A DNA stretch of 64,000 nt from CAZHVS01 sp964536015 (GCA_964536015.1 CAZHVS010000002.1:124001-188000), one strand, 5' to 3'. Positions 53,710-63,327 are shown, counted from the stretch's first letter. The notes: generated from the letters alone by a model not told the origin. Numbers and translations: made by a program.

Positions 53710-55113
53710 TTACAACTGAAAAACATCACCTCTTTGCGGAATATAAGTTTCATTAAAGCCTATAGTTTTTAATCTTGCTTCAAACTTCTGCTGCTGGTCA
53801 TAATCTCCGTGAACAATAAAGAATTTCTGCACACGACTTTTATCCAGCTTATCGCAATATTCAATTAGCTCATTCGAATCTGCGTGCGCACTTAATGAAT
53901 TCATCACTATCACTTCCGCTTTTACTTTATGCTCTTCTCCAAATATTGTTACCTCCGGTTGTTTTTCTATTAACTTTCTGCCAAGAGTATTTTCAGCACA
54001 ATAACCTACCATTAAAATTATGTTATTCGGGTTTTCAATATTATTTGCAAGATGATGCAATATTCTTCCTGCTTCTGCCATTCCCGATGCAGATAATATC
54101 ATCATCGGTCCTTCAACTGAATTTAATTGTTTCGATTCTTCAACCTCCGTAATAAACGTAAGTTTCTGAAATCCAAACGGATCATCATTCTTAATTAAGT
54201 ATTGCTGTGTTTCATAGTCAAAACACTCTGTATGTTTTCGGTATATCTCGGTTGTATTTACAGAAAGCGGGCTATCAACATAAACAGGAATCCGCGGGGC
54301 AAGTCCTTTCTCGAACATTTCATGAAATGTATAGAGCAGTTCCTGAGTTCTACCGACGCTAAATGATGGTATTATTATTTTTCCTTTCCTATCAACGGCT
54401 TTCTTAATTATTTCCGATAGTTTTGCCTGTGTTCCGCTTAGGTCTGAATGAAATCTTCCTCCATATGTGCTTTCGCATATAAAGAAATCTACATCGGGAA
54501 TTTTTTCCGGGTCTTTTATTATTGGTAAATTTGGTCTGCCAAGGTCTCCGCTAAATCCAAACCGCATTATTCTTCCATTCTCTTTTATGTCAAGCAGTGT
54601 TATTGCACTGCCAAGTATATGTCCCGCATCAAAAAAGGTTAATTTTATTTCGGGAGAGATTTCATACTCTCTGTGATAATTAATTCCATAAAAATGTTTT
54701 ATTGTTTCATCTACATCTTCCTGTGTGTATAGCGGTTCAAAAAGATTTTTATTTTGTTTTCGTCTTCTTTTATTTACGAACTCAACATCTTTTTCCTGTA
54801 TGTGTGCACTGTCTTTTAATAATATTGATGCTAAATCTTCGGTTGCGTGTGTGCAATAAATATCTCCCTTAAATCCGTGCTTTATCAGGTTTGGTAAATT
54901 ACCCGCATGGTCTATATGGGCGTGTGATAGTATTAAAAAATCTATTTCATCAGGATTAAATAAATCAAAGTTCCGGTTTGCTTCAAACGAATCTTTTCTT
55001 TTTCCCTGTATCATTCCACAATCTAAAAGAAATTTTAATCCGTTTACCTGTATATAATGCATTGAACCGGTTACTGTGCGGGCAGCGCCAATAAATTGTA
55101 TTTGCATCTTCAT
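53710..55113 (-). CDS. Beta-CASP metallo-beta-lactamase-fold hydrolase
   Basis: A 467-residue protein with a metallo-beta-lactamase domain (SHAHIDHAGNLPNL near 63-76 with the HxHxDH zinc motif, FDAGHILGSA near 161-170, and STYGG), a beta-CASP insertion (about 210-330) and the C-terminal RMMBL part (SASGMAEAGRILHHL, HGDYDQQQKFEARL). This set is found in the CPSF73-like RNA-processing nuclease family, and bacterial members are often annotated as RNA-specificity-domain hydrolases. It likely cleaves RNA in the cytoplasm. GGAA lies before the ATG at 55113; a second ATG six bases in is possible. Confidence 0.93.
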   Translation of the reverse strand: MKMQIQFIGAARTVTGSMHYIQVNGLKFLLDCGMIQGKRKDSFEANRNFDLFNPDEIDFLILSHAHIDHAGNLPNLIKHGFKGDIYCTHATEDLASILLKDSAHIQEKDVEFVNKRRRKQNKNLFEPLYTQEDVDETIKHFYGINYHREYEISPEIKLTFFDAGHILGSAITLLDIKENGRIMRFGFSGDLGRPNLPIIKDPEKIPDVDFFICESTYGGRFHSDLSGTQAKLSEIIKKAVDRKGKIIIPSFSVGRTQELLYTFHEMFEKGLAPRIPVYVDSPLSVNTTEIYRKHTECFDYETQQYLIKNDDPFGFQKLTFITEVEESKQLNSVEGPMMILSASGMAEAGRILHHLANNIENPNNIILMVGYCAENTLGRKLIEKQPEVTIFGEEHKVKAEVIVMNSLSAHADSNELIEYCDKLDKSRVQKFFIVHGDYDQQQKFEARLKTIGFNETYIPQRGDVFQL

Positions 55114-55307
55114 TTCCTTTTTAGTTTTACTTCTTAAAAATAGAAAAAATTTTTCTCTTATTAAGCATCAATTTAGTTATTACTTTTTACCGCCGTCTTA
55201 TTGTCACTTATCTTTCTGTTACTTAATACACTTTACCTTTTATCATTTTGTTTATTATTAATATTTTATTAATTTTTCTTAAGTCAATTTATTCAAAGGT
55301 AATTGGT

Positions 55308-56846
55308 ATGAAAAATTTTACGGTTGTCTTTCGTTTTCTTTTTATTGCGGGTTACTTTTCTTGTTTTACTTCTTATGCTCAAAATTATAATCAACCTGTT
55401 CAGATTAAACAAATCACTAATTTCAATTTTAACGCCCGCAATCCAAACTACTTCAAATATTTGTACAACAATAATTATCAGGATGGTGAAATTATTTTTG
55501 AAGCTCAACACGATTCTGTCTCTAATATTTACCTGATGAAATATAATTCTCAAACCGATTCCTTTTACAACGCTTATCCTTTAACTAATAATAACTTTAA
55601 AAACATGAATCCTGTTGGCATTGGCTTAAATAATTCCTCACTCGGTGAAAAAATTGTACTGTTTCAAACTAATCAGAACCGTAATACCGATATAGCTTAT
55701 TCTATTTACGCTAATAACTCCTGGACTACTCCTTCGCTGCTGCTTTCTTCGTCAAGTAATGAATATGAACCCGTATTATTATTGAATAATGGGCTTGGCG
55801 GTGTGCCTGAATTCAGCTTTTTATACAAAAAAGATAAATCCGTTTATTTCTATGCCAATGATGGAAGCACTATTACTAATGAAGTAGTTTTTCAAGGGCA
55901 TGATTCTATCGAATATTTTTCATCTGCTGGTAAAATTATTGAATTTTATCCTAATTATTTTATTTACGTTTCTGCTATTAAAGCAATTAATGGCGATATT
56001 AAAGGTATTTTCTGCAAAAACAAAAATGTTACTTCTTCTAACTGGGGAAGTGAGCAGACTGTTTTTGACAGCGGTATGACAAAAAACCTTAAGTTCAACG
56101 AATTCCCCTTAATGGCTGATTATAACGCAGGTTTATCTTTTGAAGTGCAGCGTAATTATCGTTCAGATACTTATGTAATGAAATCTATTGACGACTTTGG
56201 TAAAAACTACAAAGCTGTTCGGCTGCCTATTGATACTTCGTACAATAATTTTTGCTTTCATACTTTGGGTATGAATATGATTGTTGATAATAACGATATT
56301 ATGCTTTACGGTCCTTACACTTTTCTTCTTACAAAAAATGGTAATACTTTCCTTAATTCGCATAAGTATGTTGTTCCCGGCTATGAGGCTTTTACTAACG
56401 ACACACTTATTCAACTTAAATACGATTCTCCTAAAATTAATATCGTTTGTCCGGGTCCTACTTACATAAATGCTCATATGTTATCCTATATTCTTTTTGA
56501 AGACAGCAGTAATGGAAAGATTAACCTGTTAGGTATAAAACGTCTCGACCCAATTGGCGGCATTAACGATGCTTTTCCTGTTAATAATTTCACCTTGCTC
56601 CAGAATTATCCTAATCCTTTTAATCCGACTACAAGAATTCAATACTCGGTGGCAGGGTATCAGTTTGTAAATTTATCTGTGTATGATGTGCTTGGCAGAA
56701 ATATTGCCACACTTGTAAATGAGCAAAAACAACCAGGCAATTATTTTATTGATTTTAACGCTAATAACTTAGCAAGTGGTATTTATTTTTATTCTTTAAG
56801 AGTTAATAACTCAACTAAAACCCGTAAAATGATTATAATTAAATAA
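55308..56846 (+). CDS. T9SS secreted protein of unknown function
   Basis: A 512-residue precursor with a signal peptide (hydrophobic stretch ending SYAQ), an Asn/Tyr/Phe-rich body that resembles repeated beta-propeller blades, and a T9SS sorting domain (QNYPNPFNPTTRIQY, ending RKMIIIK). No catalytic motif is recognised. ATG at 55248 is in frame but would add twenty hydrophobic residues; the ATG at 55308 has AAAGG at 55295-55299 and gives a standard signal peptide. Confidence 0.8.
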   Translation: MKNFTVVFRFLFIAGYFSCFTSYAQNYNQPVQIKQITNFNFNARNPNYFKYLYNNNYQDGEIIFEAQHDSVSNIYLMKYNSQTDSFYNAYPLTNNNFKNMNPVGIGLNNSSLGEKIVLFQTNQNRNTDIAYSIYANNSWTTPSLLLSSSSNEYEPVLLLNNGLGGVPEFSFLYKKDKSVYFYANDGSTITNEVVFQGHDSIEYFSSAGKIIEFYPNYFIYVSAIKAINGDIKGIFCKNKNVTSSNWGSEQTVFDSGMTKNLKFNEFPLMADYNAGLSFEVQRNYRSDTYVMKSIDDFGKNYKAVRLPIDTSYNNFCFHTLGMNMIVDNNDIMLYGPYTFLLTKNGNTFLNSHKYVVPGYEAFTNDTLIQLKYDSPKINIVCPGPTYINAHMLSYILFEDSSNGKINLLGIKRLDPIGGINDAFPVNNFTLLQNYPNPFNPTTRIQYSVAGYQFVNLSVYDVLGRNIATLVNEQKQPGNYFIDFNANNLASGIYFYSLRVNNSTKTRKMIIIK

Positions 56847-56961
56847 GTTAACAAATATATTTTAATATATATATAGACTTTTTTTGTTTTAAGATTTTAT
56901 TTTTTGAATAGTCTGATTGGTAATTGAAATTATCTTTGGTTGTTTTTCAATTATCTTTTAA

Positions 56962-57432
56962 GTGATTGGGAGCATCAAAGAAGTATTAAAAGATATCTTT
57001 TTGGTATTTGATATAGTAATATTTTTATTTTGGTTTGTCAGAATGGTATTTATAATAATCGAAGTTTTAATTAAAGCTATAGAATCACTATTTAGCTTTA
57101 GCAAAATTGTTAGGTTTAATAGCAAAAAAGCTAATGCTTTTTACAAAATTGATAACGTAAAAACCTGCTCCGATTATGCAAAAACATCTTTCACTAATGT
57201 AAAAACACTCTTCGATAATGAGAAAACACTCTCTGATAATGTTAAAACATTCTTTGACAAAGCAAAATCACATTTCGATAATGAAAAAACAAATTTAAAT
57301 GAAGCAAAAACATTCTTTGATAATTACAAAACAAGGCTTGACTTCTACTCAAAAAGAAAAGGATATCTTATTTATAAAATCGACAATTTTTATTATCTAA
57401 AATCTCTAACTTATTCATTATTAATCAAATAA
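56962..57432 (+). CDS. Membrane protein with tandem heptapeptide repeats
   Basis: A 156-residue frame with N-terminal hydrophobic helices (about 12-45), then nine heptads at about 66-128 with consensus VKTFFDN. The start GTG at 56962 has no clear ribosome site; an ATG at 57042 is an alternative. Hydrophobic positions recur every seven residues, so a helical or coiled-coil rod is likely. It is 16 bp upstream of the gene at 57449 and probably cotranscribed. I do not recognise a family. Confidence 0.5.
   Translation: MIGSIKEVLKDIFLVFDIVIFLFWFVRMVFIIIEVLIKAIESLFSFSKIVRFNSKKANAFYKIDNVKTCSDYAKTSFTNVKTLFDNEKTLSDNVKTFFDKAKSHFDNEKTNLNEAKTFFDNYKTRLDFYSKRKGYLIYKIDNFYYLKSLTYSLLIK
57157..57345 (+). repeat. 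21-bp tandem repeats (nine imperfect copies)
   Basis: Nine consecutive imperfect 21-bp units encode the KT-FDN heptads of the protein at 56962. AAAACA recurs every 21 bases, while the intervening bases vary, suggesting old duplications followed by divergence. Confidence 0.75.
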
Positions 57433-57448
57433 CAAAAGGAGTAAAATT

Positions 57449-58195
57449 ATGCCTTATGAAAGGTCTATGGAATCGTTGCACAATAAACTTAAAATAGTTT
57501 ATTCGTATGTAAATGGATTATCGACATATAATCCTGTTAATCCTCTAATTACTGTTAATAATATTAAACAGGTATGTGATAGAATTACAGAGATAAATGC
57601 CCTTTTAATTACACCTGAGCAAAATCTATCTGCTAAAAGGGTGCTTCTTTATAATCTTGTTAATGCCACCGAGAAGAAAAACGGTTATGAAGGATTGAAA
57701 GCCCTTATGCGGGATTCTACCAGCTTTGTTGAAGCAATGGGAAGTGACCATAAAAGTGATGCTAAGATGCTCCGCAGGATTGTTAATCATCTTCATCCTG
57801 TTAGCAAAGGAAAGTCAAAAGAGAATGGAGAAAATCCTGCTGAGCCAGACCCCAAAAAAAAGCGGAGTACTTCCGAAACAGGAATTGGAAGTGTTATTAA
57901 ACAGACTGAGGATTTTATTAAAATTCTTGAAAATAATGCTTTCTATTCGCCTAGTGATACAACAATAGGGACAAGTAATTTTCAATCACTGCTGAGTCAA
58001 ATTAAAAATTGTAGTAACGACATTCAAAATTTATTGAAGGTTATTACTCCACTGAAAAGTGAAAGAAATAAACTGATAAACGATAAAGTTGAGGGAATAA
58101 GGAAAATTATTTCACAGGTAAGGAAATATATTAAATCGAATTACGGTGAAAATTCTGCTGAATGGAATGGCATAAGAAATATTGAAGTAAAATAA
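57449..58195 (+). CDS. Soluble helical protein of unknown function
   Basis: A 248-residue protein, mostly predicted helix, with a charged low-complexity linker in the middle (SKGKSKENGENPAEPDPKKK near 119-138) between two helical domains. There is no signal peptide, membrane helix or metal motif. AAAGGAG lies 9 bases before the ATG, a strong ribosome site. It follows the heptad-repeat gene by 16 bp and converges on the response-regulator gene. I do not recognise a family. Confidence 0.65.
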   Translation: MPYERSMESLHNKLKIVYSYVNGLSTYNPVNPLITVNNIKQVCDRITEINALLITPEQNLSAKRVLLYNLVNATEKKNGYEGLKALMRDSTSFVEAMGSDHKSDAKMLRRIVNHLHPVSKGKSKENGENPAEPDPKKKRSTSETGIGSVIKQTEDFIKILENNAFYSPSDTTIGTSNFQSLLSQIKNCSNDIQNLLKVITPLKSERNKLINDKVEGIRKIISQVRKYIKSNYGENSAEWNGIRNIEVK

Positions 58196-58270
58196 GCATA
58201 GTTAAAAGCTATTTGTTTCCAGAAAATAAATATTCAGATGGGGAGAATACCTATTACAGTTCAGATATCT

Positions 58271-59635
58271 TCAGGTATTTCTTCCCTCTGGAAAAAGTCT
58301 TTCTATTTTACTGTTTAAAGTGGTGCGGGGAATATTAAGCAATTTAGCCGCAGCAGTAATGCTATTACGAGTTTTGCTTAATGCCCATTGGATAATTTCT
58401 TTTTCTTTTTGATTAAGAAAATCATCAAGAGAGTTAAATGAAAAGAAATAATCGTCATTTGTAACTTGCTGTTTTGGATGTGAAGAAAAATCGAGTATAG
58501 ATGTATCTATTTTTCCGCTAAATGATAAAGCAATCATACGCTCTACAATATTCTCCAGTTCTCTTACGTTTCCATCCCAGTTATGCTGCATTAATTTCTG
58601 GAAGATGTCATTATTTAACAGCATTATTTTATCTTCTGCGGAGTGTTTTTTAAAAAAATGTTCTACAAGTGCGGGTATATCTTCTTTTCTTTCTCTTAAT
58701 GGTGGGATTTTTAAAGGAATAATGTTGAGGCGATAAAATAAATCTTCTCTAAATAGTTTACTTTCAACTTTTTTTCGTAAGTCAATTTTTGTAGCACAAA
58801 TTATTCTTACGTCAATCTTAATGTTTTGTGTGCTTCCTATAGGATTAAATTCTCTTTCCTGAATTACACGAAGGAGTTTTACCTGCATACTTAATGGAAA
58901 GTCATCTATATCATCTATAAAGATAGTTCCTTTGTTTGCACGTTCAAAGTAGCCAATGTGTTTTTTTATTGCACCGGTGAAAGCTCCTTTTTCATAGCCG
59001 AAGAGTTCACTTTCAAGTAAACTTTCGGGAATACTTGAGCAGCTAATAGCAATAAAAGGATTATCTTTTCGTAAGCTATAATTGTGAAGAGCTTTTGCAA
59101 CGAGTTCTTTTCCTGTTCCGCTTTCGCCTTCAATTAATATTGTGGAATCATTGAGAGCAATGTGTTTAATTGTTTCATTCAATTTTCGCATCGGCTCAGA
59201 ATTGCCAATAATGGTTTTGTTCTCAAGAAGATTAATCTTTTTTTTAAGTTCTACATTCTCATTAATAACATTCTGAAGCTGAGAAATATTTTTTAAGATA
59301 GAAATCAATTTTTCCGGAGAGTAAGGCTTGGTAAGATAATCGTAAGCCCCCATTTTCAAAGCGGTAACCGCAGTTTCCACAGTGGCATAAGCAGTTATTA
59401 ATATCACTTTAGTGTTTGGAGAAATGGAAAGCACGGCGGTTAAAATGTCAAGCCCGCTAAGTTTTGGCAAACGCAAATCGGTAATAACAATAGAAGGAAG
59501 TTGAGATTTGAAAATAGTTAATCCCTCTTCGCCATCCGCAGCAGAATAAACCTCATAACCTTCTTTAATAAGGGTATTAGTAAGAGAAATACGGGTAATC
59601 TTTTCATCCTCAATTATTAATAGTTTCATCTTCAT
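58271..59635 (-). CDS. Sigma-54-dependent NtrC-type response regulator
   Basis: A 454-residue protein: receiver domain (about 4-120) with phospho-acceptor Asp53 in ITDLRLP and conserved Lys in LTKPYSPEKL; AAA+ domain with Walker A GESGTGKE, the sigma-54 contact loop GAFTGA and Walker B-like GTIFIDDIDD; and a C-terminal Fis-type helix-turn-helix (SITAAAKLLNIPRTTLNSKI). It activates sigma-54 promoters on phosphorylation. It overlaps the kinase gene by 26 bp. Target promoters are not evident in the window. Confidence 0.95.
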   Translation of the reverse strand: MKMKLLIIEDEKITRISLTNTLIKEGYEVYSAADGEEGLTIFKSQLPSIVITDLRLPKLSGLDILTAVLSISPNTKVILITAYATVETAVTALKMGAYDYLTKPYSPEKLISILKNISQLQNVINENVELKKKINLLENKTIIGNSEPMRKLNETIKHIALNDSTILIEGESGTGKELVAKALHNYSLRKDNPFIAISCSSIPESLLESELFGYEKGAFTGAIKKHIGYFERANKGTIFIDDIDDFPLSMQVKLLRVIQEREFNPIGSTQNIKIDVRIICATKIDLRKKVESKLFREDLFYRLNIIPLKIPPLRERKEDIPALVEHFFKKHSAEDKIMLLNNDIFQKLMQHNWDGNVRELENIVERMIALSFSGKIDTSILDFSSHPKQQVTNDDYFFSFNSLDDFLNQKEKEIIQWALSKTRNSITAAAKLLNIPRTTLNSKIERLFPEGRNT

Positions 59636-61097
59636 TCACTTTTGGTAAAATTATTTTAAATATTGTTTCTACATTTTCAATACTATGCACTGATATCTTT
59701 CCGCCGTGGGATTCTATTATTCCCATACAGACAGATAAACCCAAACCAGTGCCCGTGCCAATCTCTTTTGTTGTGTAGAATGGGTCAAAAATTTTCTTTA
59801 AGTCTTCTTCGTTTATTCCGCATCCGTTATCTTTTACAGACATAAATATATTCTGTTCATCTAATTCTCCAGTGGAGATTGATATTTCACCATTGTTTGA
59901 AACAGCATCAAAACTGTTTAGTAATAAGTTCATAACAACTTCCTGGAAGAGGTGATAATCAATTTTTATTAGTCCTAAGTTTTTCGATAAATCGAGTTTT
60001 ATACTTACATTTTTTTCTTTCAAACGTATTTCGAAGAGATTAACTACTTTTAAGATTGAATCATTAATATCTATAATGCTTTCAGAAGTTGATTGCTGAC
60101 GTGCAAAACCTAATAATTTCTTTACAACAGTTTCTATGTTATCTATACCTTCATTTATAAGCTCAAGATATTCTTTTGTCTGCTGAACATTCGTTGGTTC
60201 CTTCTGTATAGCAAATAAACAAGACTTAATACCATTCAATGGATTGTTAACCTGATGGGCTACACCTGAAGCAAGGCGTCCTATTGAAGCAAGTTTCTCC
60301 GCTTGATAGATTTGTTTGTGTGCTTTTTCAAGTTCAGCTTTTGAGATGTCGAGTCTTTTTTGTAATAAGTCAAAATGATGATAGAGGAAACCAATTTCAT
60401 CATTCTTTTGGGGCAGTTCTATGTTGGAACTTGAAATAAAATCAATTTTATCAATCTCTTTCACCAAAGATTCAAGAGAAGAGGTCATTTTATTAATTGA
60501 AACAAACAAAATAAAAAGCACAACCGCTGTTAAAATAATTGTAGAAAATAATAATAAGAAGAAAACACTGCTGATTTCATCACGAATGGACTGTGCATCG
60601 AAGCCAATCTTTACCGCACCAAAGTTTCTGCCCGAGAAGAAAAGCGGTTCATTTGCTTCAATAATCCATTTAAAGTTTTTATCATTAAAAATCCTCACCT
60701 CTTCATACAAAGAAGAGCTGGATAAAGGAACAAATTTGAAATCGGAAGTAATTACACCATTGGATTTATAGCGGTAATTCAGTTCATTGCCATTTTTATC
60801 ATAGATAATTACATATTTTACGTTGCCAAGTCTGTTTATAAAATTGTCAATATAAGTTTCAAGAATGTTTTCTTTATGAAAAATACTTTTTTCTTCAAAT
60901 ATAAAAGCGTCAATTACAGTTACAGCAAAGGTTTTTGAAACTGACACGGCGTTTTCGGATTCTTTCTGGATGATAATTTCTCTCCATTTTAAGAGAAGAA
61001 TCGATGAAATAACGAGCATTAGAGATATGATGACGATACCAATAAGAAAGATGATGCGAGTCTTTAAACTGGATTTTATTTTTGTCATTTTATTCAT
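59610..61097 (-). CDS. Membrane sensor histidine kinase
   Basis: A 495-residue kinase with two membrane helices (about 13-36 and 178-200) flanking a periplasmic Cache-like sensor domain, a HAMP-like linker, the H box SGVAHQVNNPLNGI with His281, N box NLLLNSFDAV, G1 DNGCGINEEDL and G2 GTGTGLGLSV. The H box has Gln-Val where Glu-Ile is most common. It pairs with the NtrC-type regulator downstream (26-bp overlap) and the binding protein upstream (4-bp ATGA overlap). Confidence 0.95.
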   Translation of the reverse strand: MNKMTKIKSSLKTRIIFLIGIVIISLMLVISSILLLKWREIIIQKESENAVSVSKTFAVTVIDAFIFEEKSIFHKENILETYIDNFINRLGNVKYVIIYDKNGNELNYRYKSNGVITSDFKFVPLSSSSLYEEVRIFNDKNFKWIIEANEPLFFSGRNFGAVKIGFDAQSIRDEISSVFFLLLFSTIILTAVVLFILFVSINKMTSSLESLVKEIDKIDFISSSNIELPQKNDEIGFLYHHFDLLQKRLDISKAELEKAHKQIYQAEKLASIGRLASGVAHQVNNPLNGIKSCLFAIQKEPTNVQQTKEYLELINEGIDNIETVVKKLLGFARQQSTSESIIDINDSILKVVNLFEIRLKEKNVSIKLDLSKNLGLIKIDYHLFQEVVMNLLLNSFDAVSNNGEISISTGELDEQNIFMSVKDNGCGINEEDLKKIFDPFYTTKEIGTGTGLGLSVCMGIIESHGGKISVHSIENVETIFKIILPKVNEDETINN

Positions 61098-62005
61098 TTA
61101 CTTATCGCCCTGACAAAATCGTAGTCCTTATCGCTTGCTTCAACAAAGCCATTGATGAATTCATTGTCCCAACCACGCGTTACACTATCTCTTTTGCTGT
61201 TAGATAAGTTAATCTTAAGTAGTGCATTCTTTAAAGCATTTATTTCATTGTGTGGATAATCCGAGGATACAACGATTGGAGAAGTAGGGAAAGGCTCAGA
61301 ATATAAAATTACGCGAATAGAGCCGTCAGTAATTTTCTTTATCAGATATTCACGAGTTACTCCAACATCGTAATTACCAGATTGCACATTTTGAATTACA
61401 GTTTGGTGATGAGGGAAATTGGTAATCTGTTTAAGATAACTGGTTTTAATTTTTTGCTTATCGAAAATATAATGAAGCAACCAGTTACTCGAAAAAGATT
61501 CTTTTGATGGAAGTGCAAGTTTTTTGTTTTTTATATCTTTCAAATTGTAGATATCCGAAGAAGATCTGGTAAACAGTACCGACCTTGAGAAAGGTTCAAA
61601 GTTTTCATTCAAAGGTTTAAGAATAGGAATAACACCAAAATCTTTATGAGCTTTAACATACACATACGAACCTAAAAACGCTGCACTAACTTCCTTGTTA
61701 ATTAACATCTTAACTGCCTGATTGTAATCATCACTGAATTTAAGTTCGAACCTGTAATCAGTATTGTTTGTTAAATAATCAAGTATAGGTTGATAACCCC
61801 TGAAAATAATATTAGGAGGGTACCTTGAAATAACTCCAATGTAAACCACGGGTTTCTTTAGAGCATTAGTGTCAATATTGTATTTGTTCGTTTCAGTTCT
61901 TATCACCTTTGTGATATTTAAAGAGTAATTATAGAAGAAAACAGTAAAGATAATTGCAAGAAGAAGCAATACCGGGAAAATCAAATATATTTTTTTTCTT
62001 AACAT
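61094..62005 (-). CDS. PhnD-like periplasmic binding protein, membrane-anchored
   Basis: A 303-residue protein with an N-terminal membrane anchor (about 6-26) and a type 2 periplasmic-binding domain like PhnD and related phosphonate or phosphite binders (YIGVISRYPPNIIFRGYQPI, VSAAFLGSYVYVKAH, SGNYDVGVTREYLIKK). No ABC permease or ATPase genes are adjacent. Instead it overlaps a histidine kinase gene, so it probably presents a ligand to the kinase. The ligand is unknown; phosphonate is a family guess only. Confidence 0.85.
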   Translation of the reverse strand: MLRKKIYLIFPVLLLLAIIFTVFFYNYSLNITKVIRTETNKYNIDTNALKKPVVYIGVISRYPPNIIFRGYQPILDYLTNNTDYRFELKFSDDYNQAVKMLINKEVSAAFLGSYVYVKAHKDFGVIPILKPLNENFEPFSRSVLFTRSSSDIYNLKDIKNKKLALPSKESFSSNWLLHYIFDKQKIKTSYLKQITNFPHHQTVIQNVQSGNYDVGVTREYLIKKITDGSIRVILYSEPFPTSPIVVSSDYPHNEINALKNALLKINLSNSKRDSVTRGWDNEFINGFVEASDKDYDFVRAISK

Positions 62006-62252
62006 TCTGTTAATATTTATTTCGTAATATTAAAAAGTGAGTATAAAAAATTGTTCCATTTAAGGAATTAACAATTAAGTAAACAGATAAACATAAATTG
62101 AACAATGACGACGATAAATGGACAAAATGACTTATAATCGTCACTACAATATAATACATTTTTTAACTTTTACTGAAAAAACTAATTTATTGTAATAAGC
62201 CTTCTGGTATAATTATTGGCAAATTTTCAAAAAAAATAAAAGGAAAACAAAT
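62006..62252. other. Divergent intergenic region, 247 bp
   Basis: AT-rich gap between the minus-strand sensor operon and plus-strand CYTH genes. A GG-N-GG-C pattern near 62208-62222 vaguely resembles a sigma-54 site but has the wrong spacing. AAAGGAAAA before the ATG at 62253 is the ribosome site. No RNA gene seen. Confidence 0.4.
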
Positions 62253-62837
62253 ATGGAAAACATAATACCACGCTGGGAATGGCGTACTTTTACCAATGAT
62301 CTCGGTAAAGCTGAAGCTAATATTCGCAAACATCCTGAAGGAAAGACACGAGAGAGTGATGAGGTTTATATTCTTTCTGAAGTAAGTATGGATAACACAA
62401 AGGTGCGTGATAATCTGATGGATATTAAAACACTTCAGCAGGTTAATGAAGACAGACTTGAACAATGGATGCCGATAATGAAAGGAACTTTTCCACTTCC
62501 TGTTTCTGAAATAGAAAAAGTGTTTAAATGTTTTAAAGTAGCTTTACCGAAACTTGAAAGAAGTGAATATACTTTTGATCAGTATATTGATGAAGTAATA
62601 AAACCATCAAAGTTATTAAAAGCTATTAACGTGCATAAAAAAAGAACAGGTTTTACAATCAATAATACTATTGTTGAGATAGCTGAAGTTACCGTAGAAG
62701 GTAAAGTTATCAAGACAGCCGCTGTTGAAATGGAAGATCCTGAACTTGTAATAAAAACGGTAAGAGAGTTAGAGCTAGATAGTTTTCCAAATATTAATTA
62801 TCTGCGTGGATTAAAAAATCTTGTTGGAATGAAATAA
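62253..62837 (+). CDS. CYTH-like protein (divergent)
   Basis: A 194-residue protein that opens with IPRWEWRTF, in the place of the CYTH ExExK strand. It then has KVRDNLMDIKTL and late VEIAEVTVEGKVIKTAAVEMED strands, consistent with a CYTH triphosphate-tunnel fold. The first motif is not the canonical ExExK, so enzymatic activity is uncertain. The family in other bacteria is linked to polyphosphate-related annotation, but I cannot confirm function. It starts 10 bp before a canonical CYTH gene. Confidence 0.6.
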   Translation: MENIIPRWEWRTFTNDLGKAEANIRKHPEGKTRESDEVYILSEVSMDNTKVRDNLMDIKTLQQVNEDRLEQWMPIMKGTFPLPVSEIEKVFKCFKVALPKLERSEYTFDQYIDEVIKPSKLLKAINVHKKRTGFTINNTIVEIAEVTVEGKVIKTAAVEMEDPELVIKTVRELELDSFPNINYLRGLKNLVGMK

Positions 62838-62847
62838 GGAGAAAAAA

Positions 62848-63321
62848 ATGGCAAATGAAATTGAAAAAAAATTTTTAGTTAAAGGAAATTTTAAAGATCA
62901 GGCTGCAAGTGCTACAAGAATTGTTCAGGGATATCTTTCATCGGTTCCGGAACGAACAGTAAGAGTTAGAATAAAAGGTGATAAAGGTTATATCACGATT
63001 AAAGGAATTGGCAATTCCTCCGGTGCCAGCAGATACGAATGGGAAAAAGAAATTCCTGTTAATGAAGTTGAAGAGCTTTTAAAGATATGCGAACCAGGTG
63101 TAATTGATAAAATACGATATAATGTTAAGGCAGGCAATCATACATTTGAAGTTGATGAATTTTATGGTGAGAATCAGGGACTTGTTGTTGCTGAAATTGA
63201 ATTATCATCTGAAACCGAAAATTTTGAAAAACCCGACTGGCTTGGCGAAGAAGTAACCGGCGACAAAAAATATTATAACTCGATGCTGATGAAAAATCCT
63301 TTTACAAAATGGAGTAGATAA
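62848..63321 (+). CDS. CYTH domain protein (inorganic triphosphatase/adenylate-cyclase-like)
   Basis: A 157-residue triphosphate tunnel metalloenzyme. The signature ExExK is EIEKKF at 4-9, followed by RTVRVRIKGDKGYITIKG near 35-52, YEWEKEIP near 63-70 and FEVDEFYGENQGLVVAEIEL near 104-123. Related enzymes hydrolyse inorganic triphosphate or make cyclic AMP; the short single-domain form favours triphosphatase. It has GGAG just upstream, lies 10 bp after the divergent CYTH gene and 6 bp before the transporter gene. Confidence 0.92.
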   Translation: MANEIEKKFLVKGNFKDQAASATRIVQGYLSSVPERTVRVRIKGDKGYITIKGIGNSSGASRYEWEKEIPVNEVEELLKICEPGVIDKIRYNVKAGNHTFEVDEFYGENQGLVVAEIELSSETENFEKPDWLGEEVTGDKKYYNSMLMKNPFTKWSR

Positions 63322-63327
63322 ACTCTG

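Noticed and set aside
56163..56477. Minus-strand 104-codon frame
   Set aside because: Antisense to the T9SS protein gene, with no supporting motif.
57157..57345. CRISPR array
   Set aside because: Period is 21 bp with no spacer alternation, and the repeats are in coding frame as heptads.
62205..62225. Sigma-54 promoter before the CYTH gene
   Set aside because: The GG and GC dinucleotides are one base too far apart for the -24/-12 consensus.
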